Source: Baylisascaris procyonis
Lineage: Eukaryota > Nematoda > Chromadorea > Rhabditida > Ascarididae
Assembly: GCA_037389465.1 (NCBI GenBank)
Contig: JAZARR010000174.1
Location: forward strand, 372,001-436,000
Length of the DNA stretch: 64,000 nucleotides
Direction: 5' to 3'
In this document: piece by piece, positions 15,101 through 28,600 of the stretch
Layout of the letters: each line of letters starts with the position of its first letter
Numbering within the stretch: position 1 is the stretch's first letter
Translations under genes and position numbers: made by a program
Notes under the pieces: model-generated
Database searches by the model: none
What the model was told of the DNA's origin: nothing
What the model saw: only the letters and a program-made list of their open reading frames with translations

Positions 15101-18100
15101 TCGGACTATGCAACATATGCATCAGGCAATTTCTGTGCAAACTGCAATCATTTGCCCTAGTTGCATCACTTTGCTATTTATTCATTAAGGTTCACATCGA
15201 GTCAAGGGTTTTATCGCAGTACCATATCATTTAATTTCGTTTTAACTTTTCAAAGAAATCCTCTTCCCTCTAATTTTATCTGTTTATTCATCAAATAGAG
15301 GTCGCATAGCTGTGAGCCAGAAACGCAGACGATATGTTGAGACTGCTAGTTACTGGGAGACGTTTTGTTCAACATTTTTTGGTAGTTGTCAGCAACTGTG
15401 ATCGATGGTTGTTTCGTTTTCTGCGTGGATTTACTCTTTTCACTTCTTTCTAATGATAAAAAAAAATTTAAAAAAACGGTTTGCTCGCTTAAAATGTAAA
15501 TCTCAAAGACAGCGATTTTATTGCTGTCCTATTTTTTTGATCTGAATGATTTCTGGATGGGAATATTCGGATGAAAATGTTATGTACAGCACGAGATACT
15601 GTAAAAGAGATAAGATATTCTCTTGTATACATGGCCGAATACAATCATTTAGCTGATTGATTACGATGCAAATATGATATGTGCGTGATTTGATGACCTG
15701 CTAGAGTGTTTTCTAAAACGTTCAAAAGTGTTTAATAATTGCAGAGGTGTGCCCACCGAATCATGACTGCAGTTCGGCTGCAGTTTGTGAACCTCTTGGA
15801 GGTAATAAATACGAATGCACTTGTATTCAAGGATACGTCGACCAGTCACCAGAGGGTAAAAAAGGCCGAATCTGTGTGCGAAGTTAGTGTTTGATAAGTT
15901 TGTGACCCACTGAAACTTCATATATTTGAAATTTCTGTGCTCTAATTTATATATTCCATCAGTGCTCTTATATATTCTTATATTTCTGTGAGTTTAAACT
16001 GCGAAGGATGGAAGTGATGAGCTCTAAAATGAGCAACTAGACTGCATCAGGGAGTGTTTCATATTTTTTCCACTTTCAGTTTCTTCTTCAATTATGTTTC
16101 AATCAACTCCTACGTTTATGCTGCATCTGATTGCTGAACTAACTCAGTGGAAATTACCCAGTGCTGTTTGCTGTTTCTCGTGCTGAAAAGTAAATGCCAT
16201 TTCAGAATAGTACAGTGCTGGATTCTTTCCGTTGCTTCCATTTCATTTCTTTCATTGTCGTCATGATATTATCGAAACTGCATAAAATATCGCTGCCACT
16301 GTTGTTAACTGGCATAAGATTTCACTTAACTTTTTGTTGCTTTCACATAGCTTTCTGATTATGATTCACAAGTTTCGTCCGTGTTGTGAAACTTTCTAAG
16401 GGAATGACAGATCAGCTGAAATTGTATGATAGTTGGAGAATCAGACGAGGATGGGAACATGGTAGTAATTTTGCTTCCTTCCTATATTCAATAAAAAAGA
16501 ATTTATGTATGTTTAGAGGACATATCACAATGAAGTGCCTACCAGTCAGAGCTTCAAAGTTGCAGATAATGCTTGCCGTGATCCACGTCTCAATAATTGT
16601 TCTCGAAATGCGATCTGTTATGATGAACCAAAGGGATATCGCTGCGAATGTGCTCGTGGTTATGTGGATCGTTCAGAAGATCCATCACAGAGAGGTCGAG
16701 TGTGTGAACCGCCTACGCCGCCCACACCCCCTCCACGTAACTTTCTCGTTTTCTAAGTTGTACTTTAATGAGATGTAACAGTAAACTGCTGTAGTCAATT
16801 TCTAATCGGTAGTCTTTATTGAATGTGGTTTCTACTTCTGTGGAATAATCGACTCTGATGATGTATAATGAAGAGGTGACGTGGTGTTTTTGGAAAAAAG
16901 GTGGACGAAAGGCCATTCGTCAAAGACTTGCAGTTTCCATAAGGTAATTGAAGCGATCAGTTGTGATATGAAGACCAAACCTATCTTTTGGAAATGATAG
17001 TAAGTTATCGTTGTGACGTTTAATTTATGGCTTCATTGAAGGTGGTTCAGAGGGGCGCCAGTGATTTTTGTTTGTCTTTTTCGATGCATTAGCCGAAGCT
17101 GATTTCAGGTCATCCATGCCAGGATCCACTTCTGAATGACTGTCACCCTGCAGGCACGTGTCGTGCAACAGGCACACAAACGTACACTTGTGAATGTCTC
17201 CAAGGCTATGTGGATCGTTCTCCCGATTTCAATAATAAACCTGGCCGAGTATGCGTGCTCACCGAGCCAGTTTGTCTAGACTCAACTCAGAATGACTGTC
17301 ACCCTGCTGCCATCTGTAGTGAGACGAAGACCGATGAAAAGTACACATGCAGATGTCGTGATGGATATATCGATCAATCACCCGACAAAGTATCGCGGCC
17401 GGGACGGATCTGCGTTGAACTGGTATGCATACTGAATTTCCCTATTTTTATTTGCTATTTCAGAGCGGTTTTCAGTCTTTCATATATGCTGTTTGATAAA
17501 TGATAATATCACTAAACCTTTACTAAGTTATGGGCTTTGCGATCAATAATTTGAGGTGCCGTATGGGAATCACTGGAATGATTGCCTGAGACTTTTGGCC
17601 AACAAATGATGCTGTTAACGCTGATTCGATGGTGTGCTATTCAGATGGAGCCGTCTATAATGTCTTTTTCAGATCGTGTTAATAACAACCTATCTTCTTC
17701 ATCATCCACTTTACACTGCAGTTGGATTTCTGCTTGCAAGAATTTTAGTAAAATTTGTCTGTTGGATGTTCAACGCTTTGAAGTAATATGTCGTAATTCA
17801 AATGCATCTTGTAGCAACCAAGTAGGAGGAGCGATGAGAGTCACGCGGTCTGGTTTATTTGCGAAAGTTGGAGATTCGCTCCTGTTGTGTATCTGACTGC
17901 CACTGTGATACACTGACTGAGGATTGTTACGTCGCCGAGTGGTGGTGGTGATGATGTAGACGAAACGGCGAGTGAGGAGTAAGCTTTATTGGAACCGAAG
18001 TAGCGAGGGAGACGCACACAAGAAAACACACACACAAAAACAACGGAAAAGGCACAGCTTATATAGTGGTCGTCATGTGACGATTTCATGTTGAAATAGA

Positions 18101-21100
18101 TAGCTCTGCTATGTACTCACGTGATATCCACTACCTCACTGCGCGTCGTCATGACGTGGCCATTGCACATTGCGATATTTGCCACGTGCATGCGTTTTGC
18201 AATACCCATTTCGGTGAGTGAAGTTGCACTTTGAATGTGATGAAATGTCACCACATATGCAACACCTCCCCTTTTTGAAGTGGAAGAGGGGGGTTAAAGA
18301 TCGGCATCACCATACGTCTTTCGTTGCGGTTCAATGCTGAGCCGTCGTGGACGCTGGCGTGTTCGTCTTGCACGTCTTGGTCGTTCGTCGATTGCACGTC
18401 TTGGTTGTTCGTCGACTTGAGTGGGTTCGACTGGCCGTGCGTGTTCCCGATCCGTTGGTTGCTGTGATGGTTGCTGGAGATCAAACATTTCGAAAAGCGT
18501 CCGAAGATCGTCCAACTGATTTGGGTCTGAATCAGCGAAGCACAGTCTGAGCTGGTTTGCGTGTCGGGTCCATGTGTCGTTTCCGATGAGTACCTTGTAT
18601 AGTACTCGTCCCATTCGTTTTAACACTTTCCCCTTTGTCCAGCTGACGACTGGTCCTTGGTAAGTGCGAACAAGAACTGGGTCGCCGGGCGAGAATGTTT
18701 TGCTACGAGCACCATGCCGTCGATTGAACTGCTGCTCCATCCGCCTGTTTTTGCTTGATTCATGACGGATTGTCGGGTTGAGTAAGGAGAGCGTCGTTCG
18801 GAGCTTGCGGCCTATGAAAAGTTCCGCTGGCGACTTCGATTTGTCGAGCGTCGGATTTGGTGTCGAGCGATAGGTGAGGAGAAACGTCTGAAGATTCTGG
18901 TCCAGTGTTCCTTCCCCCTTGAGTTTGTGAAGACTGCGCTTGAAGGTGTCGATAAAACGTTCAGCTTGGCCATTTGATTGTGGGTGATACGGCGGGGAGA
19001 AGATATGTTCGATGCCGTTTTCTGAGCAGAAGTCCTTGAATTCTGCCGAGGTGAACTGAGTGCCGTTATCCGATACCAGCGTTTCGGGGATTCCATATCT
19101 CGCGCAGACTTGGCGTAGTAGATTGATGGTTGCGTTTGCGGTGGTGCGATCTGTCCTGGATATCTCTGGCCACTTCGAGTAGGCATCAACGAATACTAGA
19201 AAGTTCGTTCCTTCGAATGGTCCAGCGTAATCGATGTGGACGCGGGCCCATGGTTTGTCTGGTATTGGCCATGGTGCAAGTGTCGTCTTGACTGGTGATT
19301 TGGCGGCGGTAGCGCACTTTGAGCAGGTTCGAACTGTTTCCTCGATTTGCTTGTCGATGCCTGGCCAATAGACATGGCTACGAGCGACAGCCTTCATGCG
19401 CACGATTCCAGGGTGCCCTGAGTGGAGTTGATGAAGCACGCGTTGTTGTAACGTCTTGGGAACGACTACTCGTTCGGCCAGGAGAAGACATCCGTTGACG
19501 ATCGAGAGAGAATCACGGCGGTTGTAGAAGCACTGAAGATTTGGATCGGTGATTCTCTTCGGCCATGATCCGCGGATATAGGATGATACAAGCTGCAGGA
19601 GCCTATCTTGGGCTGTTGCCAGCTTGATATCGTCCTCGGTCATAGGAAGGGCCTTCACTGCATTGGCGAATACATGGGTTACATCCGCTTCTACTGACAC
19701 CGTTGCGATCACTTGGTCTTCGTCCGGTGTTGGCTGATTTGCGATGAGCCTAGAGAGCGCGTCTGCGTGCCCGGAATTTGTCGTTGAGCGATGTTGAATA
19801 TCAAAATTGTAAGCCAGGAGTGTTGTTGCCCAACGTTGCAGTCGGTTGGCTGTGTAGACCGGAATTCCTTTCTTGGAGCCGAAAATTGCGAGTAGCGGTT
19901 TGTGGTCCGTCAGTAGAGTGAATTTTCGTCCATGAAGCATCCGGTGGAATTTCTGAACGGCGAAGATGAGTGCGAGCCCTTCCTTCTCAATTTGACTGTA
20001 GTTCTTCTCCGCCGGCAAAAGTGATCTCGAGGCATGAGCGATTGCTTTCTCTGATCCATCTGGGTAACGGTGTGAGATAACGGCACCTATGCCGTAATTT
20101 GACGCGTCAGCTGCGACCGTAATCTTCTGATTTGGATCGTAGTGGCACAGAAGTAGGTCGGATGCGAGGATTGCTTTTGCCCGGTTAAAGCTGGCGTTGC
20201 AGGCTGGCGTCCAACTGAACTTGGTGTTTTTAGTCAATAGGGCGTCGAGTGGGGCGCGAAGATCCCTCATTTCCTTGACAAAAGTGCCATAGTAGCTGAG
20301 AAGCCCGAGGAACGAGCGAAGTTGAGAGATGTCTTTCGGAGCAGGCATCTTCGATTTTGCTCGGGTCGGGGCGTCGACCATCCTTGTCGATGATGTGTCC
20401 AAGATAGTTGATGCGAGTTGTTGCGAATTTGCATTTGTCCAAGCGCACGTGGAGTCCACTGTCGGCGATTCGCTTGAAAACAGCTTCGAGGTTGCGTTGG
20501 TGCTCCTGCGCAATGCGGCCAACGATGATGACATCGTCCAGATATGCGACCGCTCCTTGACAACCGGCAAGTGTCGCGTCCATGAGTTGTTGGAAAATGG
20601 CTGGTGCTGATTTGACTCCGAAAGGTAGTCGGTTGTACTGATAGAGACCTCGGTGTGTGTTGATTGTTAGCAGGTGCTTTGACTGTTCGTCGACTTCGAC
20701 TTGAAGGTATGCGTCTGCGAAGTCGATATGGGAGAAGTAATGGCCACCGTTGAGCGTGGTGAATATATCTTCAGGTCGAGGCAGTGGATACTGATGAAGG
20801 TCCAAAGCGTCATTGAGTCCGGTTGAAAAATCGGCACAAATCCTCAATGATCCATTCGACTTCTTCACGATTACAATGGGTGCCGCCCAGTCTGAGTAGT
20901 TCACCCTTGAGATGACGCCGCTTGCTTCGAGACGGTCCAGCTCTTTGTCAACGGCTGCCAAAGCCGCATATGGCACGGGTCGCTTAGGGCGGAAAATTGG
21001 TTTGACGCCCGGCTTCAGCTGGAGAGTCGCCTTTGAAAGATTGTAATGTCCCAGGTTGGCGCTGAAGATCTGCGGATAGCGGCGCTGTAGATCGTTGGCT

Positions 21101-24100
21101 ATGTGGTTGTTGCTTGGTGCAGCGATACTGGCGCTGACTGTTGTCGATCCAGCTGGGTCCTTCGTTGGGAGGGAGTCCATGATTGCGTACATCCCCATCT
21201 TTGAGATCCATTCTGCTCCGAGTAGGTTGCACTGAGTGTTGGCTACGTAGAACAGTCCTTTCGCTGAGGAGTTCTGGAAGCTGTAGGTGCATGCTCGTTG
21301 TCCCAGAATGCTGATCTGATCTCCTGATGCACTGTGAGCGATGAGTGATGAAGGCTGGAGAGTTGGTCGTCCAATGAGCTGCCATGTTGCCTTGCTGATG
21401 ATTGTGACATCTGATGCGCTATCTACTTGGAAACTGATTGCTTTGTCGTCCACTGTGACGATTGCGAAGCGTCGATATTGGGTGCAGTCGATCGTTGAGA
21501 CGGTGAAAACTGCATCTGATCGTACTCGTCTTCTTGGTAGTGGGGGCGAGGCACGTTGTTTTGAACGGCACTTGTTCCTTGAGCGGCGTTTGGTGACGTT
21601 GCAGAAACCTTCCTTATGTCCAATAGCTTGACACAAGGAGCAACGGTGCTGGCGATAGTTGCAGTCGCGATTAAAATGCATCGCGCCGCAGAACCAGCAT
21701 GGGTTTGGTGGTGTCCTTGGTGCATTGGAGCGCCGAGTCGGGTCTTTGATTTGGTTGGGTTGAGCTGCTGGCTGGGGTCTTCGTCGAGAAGGGAACTTTT
21801 GCTGGGCTGAGTAGACCGTTTGCGTGGGCGAGGAGCCATTCTCGATCATTTGGGTGTCGTGCCTGAGGTTAAGTAATCGTTTGCATTCCTCTGTTAGCGT
21901 CTTAATCGTACAGGTCGGATCCATTTCGATCTTGTCGAGCAGCTTGAGTCGAATAAATGCGTCGTGGCTCGAGTGTAGACCACATACGAATATAAGACAT
22001 TTGAATTGATCCTCCGTACACGTCCCAAGTCGAAAATTGGCGCATTCGCGATTGACTCGTCCGGCATAGGTAATGAAATCTTCTGTCGGTTGTTTGGCGA
22101 CCTTCATACACGCGTATCGTGCGTTCAAGAGCGACTGTTGCGGTCCAAATAGATCCGTAAGCACTGCGATCGTGTCTGCGAAGTTGATATTGCGAGGAGC
22201 TCTCGGTAGAATGTAGTTGGCATACTTTTCGTATACCGGAGTGTCGAGCTTCTGGAGCAGGAGGCGAACGCGGGTGGCCTCGTCGAGCGTTGCGCCGTCA
22301 ACTGCAAAGACGTCCTCGTGCCGTCTATACCATGCCTCGAATGTTAGGTTCGTATCTGGGTCGTATACGAACTGTGCGAGGCGTCCGGAGAGCGCGTCGA
22401 ACTGTCGCGTTGTATCGGTCGGCTGTGGTAGCTGCGACTGTTGAAGTTGCGTCACGTCGCGAAGAGCGTTTGTGAACGTCGCGAGGAGTTGTTGAAACTG
22501 CGTTTCTGAGAGAGTCGCCATCACTTATCCGCTTGCCGAGTTCCCTGATCGCCACTGTTGTGTATCTGACTGCCACTGTGATACACTGACTGAGGATTGT
22601 TACGTCGCCGAGTGGTGGTGGTGATGATGTAGACGAAACGGCGAGTGAGGAGTAAGCTTTATTAGAACCGAAGTAGCGAGGGAGACGCACACAAGAAAAC
22701 ACACACACAAAAACAACGGAAAAGGCACAGCTTATATAGTGGTCGTCATGTGACGATTTCATGTTGAAATAGATAGCTCTGCTATGTACTCACGTGATAT
22801 CCACTACCTCACTGCGCGTCGTCATGACGTGGCCATTGTACATTGCGATATTTGCCACGTGCATGCGTTTTGCAATACCCATTTCGGTGAGTGAAGTTGC
22901 ACTTTGAATGTGATGAAATGTCACCACATATGCAACAGCTCCGAAAATGTTAAGAAAGTAATAATCAGCAAACTGTGATGTCATTTTGTAAAGGCACTTT
23001 TGACTTCATGATTGCAGAAGTACATTCACTTGGAGATAACTCCGTGAACATTGTGGCATCGAAACTCGTGCTACCTAAATCGAATGTTTTATGCCAATAT
23101 TTATACTGTTGAGGCTATTGTCCGTATTTGGATGACCTCGGATTTGGGTAGCAGAACTATTTTGAAAAGTGTCAGAATCCTTGCAGCTATTTGTATGTCT
23201 TTAAGCAGTAATTGTCTCAGCCATATTAAGTCATGGTCGATTAATCAGGAAGCATTTAGGTGAATGAATGTCTGGATCGTTCTCTTAATGATTGCGATCC
23301 AATTGCCGTATGTCAAGACCTATCTGATGGGTACACATGCCGATGTCCCGTGAACACGGAAGATCGATCTCCAGATGCAAAACGACCTGGTCGTCGCTGT
23401 TATCAGCAAGTGAACGAGTGCAGGAATCCTTCCCTGAATAATTGCTCTCGTTTTGCTGATTGCCTCGATCGGCCTGATGGTTACGAATGCAGATGCCGTG
23501 AGGGCTATCACGACAACAACCCTACCCATCCGGGCACCGTATGTGACTACAGTAAGCAATTGCATTTCATTTCCTCTTGCAACAACTGATCGCTCTTACG
23601 TGTAATTTTATTTTTTTAATCGTCCTCTTAGTTTCATGTTGGCTAAATAAGTTATCCACTAGATTCAGTCATTCTTCGAATACTAGCCATACCCCGCTCC
23701 CCTCCCTTTCGAAAAGAGACGAAGGATGTGACTTCAAAAAATGCCGCGAAGTTTATAAGTTTCTTTGAATGCAATTTGGAAGATGTTGTCACAGCAATAC
23801 AGCAAACAGTTCTTACTTCCGCCGTTGAGTTAAATTTTTAAGAGATCTGCAATGCATAGGGATCATCTTATTGCATTTTATAATGTTTAGAGGCACTTTC
23901 ACAATCTCATTGTGCATTAATATTGAGCATTAATTGTTTCACATATGACTTCGTTTTCTTGTTTCCTTTACTACTGCCTCGTTCAGTCAATCGACTTTTG
24001 ATTCATTAGTGAATTCTGATTTGGTAATTAGATCTTTAATCAGTGATGTTCTGTATTGAGAATATAGTGCACGCAAGAATCCATGAAGATAGTTCCTATT

Positions 24101-25588
24101 TGCAGTTATAAACGAATGCGAATCATCAAATTTGAATGATTGCGACCGTCATGCCGAATGCATCGACCTTGAGGGCGGATATGAGTGTCGTTGCAAAGAA
24201 CCCTACCGAGACGAGTCACCACCAGGGCAGCCGGGTCGTATTTGCAGACTCAACGAGTGTCTCGACCCGAATCTACACCACTGTGATAAAAATGCGGTCT
24301 GCGAGGATCTTGATGATGGATACGTGTGCCGATGCTCTCAAGGGTTCTATGACAATTCTCCGAACCCTCTTGAACCAGGCAGAGTGTGCGTTGGTGAGTA
24401 CAGTAGCGTGATTGATTGATGCTACTATATTATATTGATAAGCCAGTGAATGCAAAATGTGGAGAGTTAAACATATTCCTAGCATTTTGTTTCCACTTTT
24501 TGCGAGCTCTGTTTCAATTTGCAGCGAGCTTATTTGCAGAATTCCAAAAGGAACATCCAACTCGAATAACGACACCCCAGGAGCAACCTCGCGTCGATGG
24601 AATTCCTTGTGGCAGGAACAATGTATGCGTGATTGCCCGTAACGAAGTATGCGTGGGTGGAGTGGAGTGCTCATGTAGACCAGGTGAAGCGCGACACTCG
24701 AACAGCGATAAATGCCAACCGGTTGACAAAACGCCACTCGTTCTGCGTGTAATCACGCGTGACAACGAACCGCTAATCTACAGCAGTGAGTACGGTAACA
24801 GCGATAGTGTACCGTATGTGGAAATTACCGACCGCTTCTCGAAAGATCTTGGACGTTCAATCGGTGGCACAGAATACGCACCTAGATATGTTACCACGGA
24901 AGTCAACTATATCACACATCCAAAGACAATCAACAGGTTGTCAGCCACATTTATTGCAGTCGGTATGACGGTTTTCACCAATGTAATATGCTAGCAGTAA
25001 TAATTTGCCAGTTGAAGATATTGGAATAATGCTGTTGAGTCATGCTTTTTTATTAACGAATGATGAAAGTTTGAGTTATTTCAAGCGTCACAAATAACGT
25101 CAAACATTTGAGAATGTGGAGCGGTGAGTATGATATAGGAAAGGTTCCTAGGGAATGATGGGAAGGGCTTGATCCATAAGCTGCAAAGAAGCTGTACACG
25201 CGTCTTAGCCTTTGCGAATTATAATTTGAATGGCATTGCACTTCACTCGCTTGCAGAGATTGGAACCTCTCCATGCAGAGATTTCGGTGTGGGGATGGTG
25301 CTTGTTTTTCAGTCCCTTAAACGCAAGCAGTTATATCCTCCAAGGCAAAACGGAGATTCTGACCTTGAAAATAGAAGGCTAGCATACAGAATGATTGGTA
25401 TTAATAAACACTGTTGTGTGACTTCGAAATGAAAGTAGGCGTCGCTTTGAAAAACTTGGGTTATTTCAAGCGTCACAAATAACTTAATCTTTGCATATGT
25501 GCACAGCTACGCATACGCGTGCGCATATATAGTATATGCGTGCATCTGGAAACATATCGTGCATGAAGATGTACATAGTATGCGTATG

Positions 25589-25671
<83 letters not shown>

Positions 25672-28600
25672 TGCATACATTGTGTACATGTGTAATATAC
25701 AAGTATAATACGTTGATACTTATAATATACGTTCATACATGTGAACGTATATACTACGCTTGCTTTTGATGTTACATTTCATCTCCTACATTAATCATTT
25801 CTCAATGTAGGTCGATTCTGGAGCCTATTAACAGATTTTTATCGTACATTCGAATCTGTTTGAGTATTTTTGTGAGTAAACTTACCGAATGAAATTCCCT
25901 GTTCTCCCCACTGGGAGGAAGGGTGCTCCCTCGAAGTCACTCATCTTTCCTAACCGGGTTTTGCAGAATTCCTTACTGCTGCAAAACTGAATGATAATTG
26001 CCACCACCCTAGCACAGGGAACAGACCTCATTCAAATCAGTTAAGGTTTAAGTTGATTTACTTGTTAGTCAGAGTGCCTCGATTGTTATGACGGAATTTT
26101 TTGACGGATGCATATATATCGCTTGGGTGTAGACAAACGAAACCATCGCCGGTCTCAAAACCTATAAAAATGCCTTTGTATGTAAGTTATATATTTCCAG
26201 TTTAATTTGTTGCCATTTTTTCTAACGATATTTTTATTCCAAAAAGTTGCAGTTCCTGGCCGGATGGATTGCTGTTCAACTTCTCAGTAGCTACTACGCA
26301 GAGTTCAACGCCAGTGGACGTGTGCGATTTGTGGGACCAGCTTATGCTATCATTGCAACGCTCAAATGGAGCAGTGGGCGGTGGTCCGCTCCGCATTGCA
26401 TCCGATGTTGAGCAGCTGAATCCTTGTCGCAAACCAGTCCCTCAAGGAGACTTCTGTGGACAGAAGCAATGCAACAGTGAGCTTGGAGAGGTGAGCAGCA
26501 CTATAGTTTTACTTTGTTTATTGTTTAAGGCTCTCTCTCTCTCTCTGAAGAGAAATTCTTGATCGTTTTTGAATTTGTTTCCTCAGCAGAAGTTTCTACC
26601 TGAGTTTTGAATGATTTTTTTGCTTTGTTTCATTCCCAAATCATTCTTCGAACTTCTTTTGTTCTCTTCATATTATCTAGTGTTGCCTCTCGCATATTCC
26701 AGTTATCTATTAGGATTTCAGTCATCTATAAGAGAGGCGCCCATCGATATTGACGGATCAGTTTTTTTGCTCGGTGGTCTAATAGAACGTAGTCTGTCTA
26801 CAGCTGAAATTTCACACTCTCTACGGGGAATTGTGATCACTTTTAAGGTGGCGCACCTAATCTGTAGTTTGTACAGAATAGTTTTTTTTGTTTAGATGGT
26901 GTACCTATGCTATCAGGACCACGACATTGGCGAGGTATACCAAATCATACTTGCTTGCATGAATAGAACAAGTCCTTGCCCAGAATTGTAGATGATATAA
27001 AGGAAAGCCTTCTTTTGATAGAAAGATCTTTCAGAATAGAAGATCACTCATCAGAGTTGAGAAAGTAGGCGAATTGGACTTTCGTTCAAGTAAATACGGT
27101 AGTTCCTCAAATCAGGGAACATATTTTAGAACAGCATGGGACAAGTGATGACGCTAGACTTCTTCACCCTCTGCTGATTTCCATTTGTGGTGTTGTTTTA
27201 GGTGTGCATAGCTGGATCAGTGTGTGGGTGTCCACATGGTGAGAAACGTGCATCGACGAGTGATTTGTGTCGTGCAGTCGAATCGTGGAGTATGCCACTA
27301 TGGGTAATAAGAAGGAATAACCACAATATCGTCTATAACGAGACGTTCGCAAATCCGGTCGACGCTCTAAATAAGGAATATGTGCGCTTATTTGAAGCTG
27401 GTGTTGGCCAATGTTATCCTCACACTGCACTTCGAGGATCATTCGTCTCTGCCGAGGTCTGTTCATCGTCATGTTTCTTTTGCTTTCATCAGACTTTTTT
27501 CACAAACTATCTTCAAAATGCTTCAAATCGCATGTGCTTACGGCTCGCATGAATGTACTGAGAGCCTTGGCTATAAGAAGACGTCAGACGAGATGGCACA
27601 TGCCAGAATTTTGAAGCATTATAGCAAGGGCTTCATGCAACCCAGCAGAATTTCAGATCAGCGGGCTATTTTATGAAATGCTTAAGAGATATGTCAGAGG
27701 ATATGTTATAACAACATTGTTTTGTACTTTGCAATGTGCAGTCAGAATTGCATAACAAAATCAATGAATTTGTTTTAGCAAGGCGACATTATTGAATGTG
27801 GTATTTGCACTGTTGCAAACAACATATTCATATTAATTCAGGTGAACGAAATATTGGATCCAATGATCATTAATGCAAGCTGGGATAGCGGTGTGCTATT
27901 CAACTGCACAATGCACTTCCGCAAAGGAGCAGTCAGAGTGCCCTCAGATGCGTATTACACTCTGGTTAGATACATCATCGATCAAAACAACTACCAAGTC
28001 GGCAACAGTGGTCTCTATTTGAATCCATACCAGCCAGATCCATTCAAAGCCTGCTTCAAGGTGAGTCTAACAGATGATATTTCGCATTAAAAGCAACGCT
28101 TGTGCTGAAGTGGAAATTGAGTTGAGACCACTCAGTTTCTTTAGTACACTTTGGTACAGTTTCTATCAAAAAGAGTTGAATAATTCATACCGTACTGCGG
28201 CAGTTTGCAATTATCTTCGACCAGAATATATGTGCATTTAGGCTAAGTTGTTTTTTAGAAACGGTCGTCATCTTCTGGCATAACGAGTATCTTTTTAAAA
28301 GGGAAGAACGAAATATTCTAGCCTTGAACACGAAAAACTCGTATTTGGAGAAATCCCAGCTCTTTGTTCTGCTGTTAGTGTATGTCAGAAAAATTCTTCT
28401 TAATCGCATCCAACAAAATCGAAAAAGACCAATCGAACTGCAAGTCATATATTCCAATCGCATCGCATTATTTTCACTCATATAAAAGAAAAGAAAAATA
28501 TGAAGAGTGCACGACGAAACAAGGGAACACAGTCGGGAAAAAGAAGGAAGCGAGAGACTAGAACCCAAATCTTGTTCTCACGACCTAGGGATATTCCCCA

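Larger units (their letters stand above)
17883..22937 (-). mobile_element. Ty3/gypsy LTR retrotransposon, full length, antisense in a mua-3 intron
   Basis: Bounded by two 382-bp LTRs (17883-18264 and 22556-22937) in direct orientation, with TGTTG...CAACA ends. It is flanked by a GCTCC duplication (17878-17882 and 22938-22942). Read on the minus strand the order is 5' LTR, primer-binding site, gag, protease, reverse transcriptase, RNase H, integrase, polypurine tract, 3' LTR. Integrase after RNase H and the GPY/F-like end mark it as Ty3/gypsy rather than Ty1/copia. Only 2 of 382 LTR bases differ, so insertion is recent. A frame change near 20346-20355 breaks pol. Removing the element and one TSD copy leaves a 777-bp intron, similar to its neighbours. 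Confidence 0.97.
24937..26252 (+). other. mua-3 intron with flanked insert and long TA tract
   Basis: A 1.3-kb intron. It holds a 361-bp segment between two identical 24-bp repeats (25075-25098, 25460-25483) and a (TA)n tract at 25591-25669. The last 450 bases show nothing recognisable. Confidence 0.7.

Noticed and set aside
18347..22475. Numerous other open frames on both strands within the retrotransposon
   Set aside because: They are shadow frames of the GC-rich gag-pol genes.
25484..25769. Overlapping open frames with Tyr-Ile repeats on both strands
   Set aside because: They are translations of the (TA)n tract.
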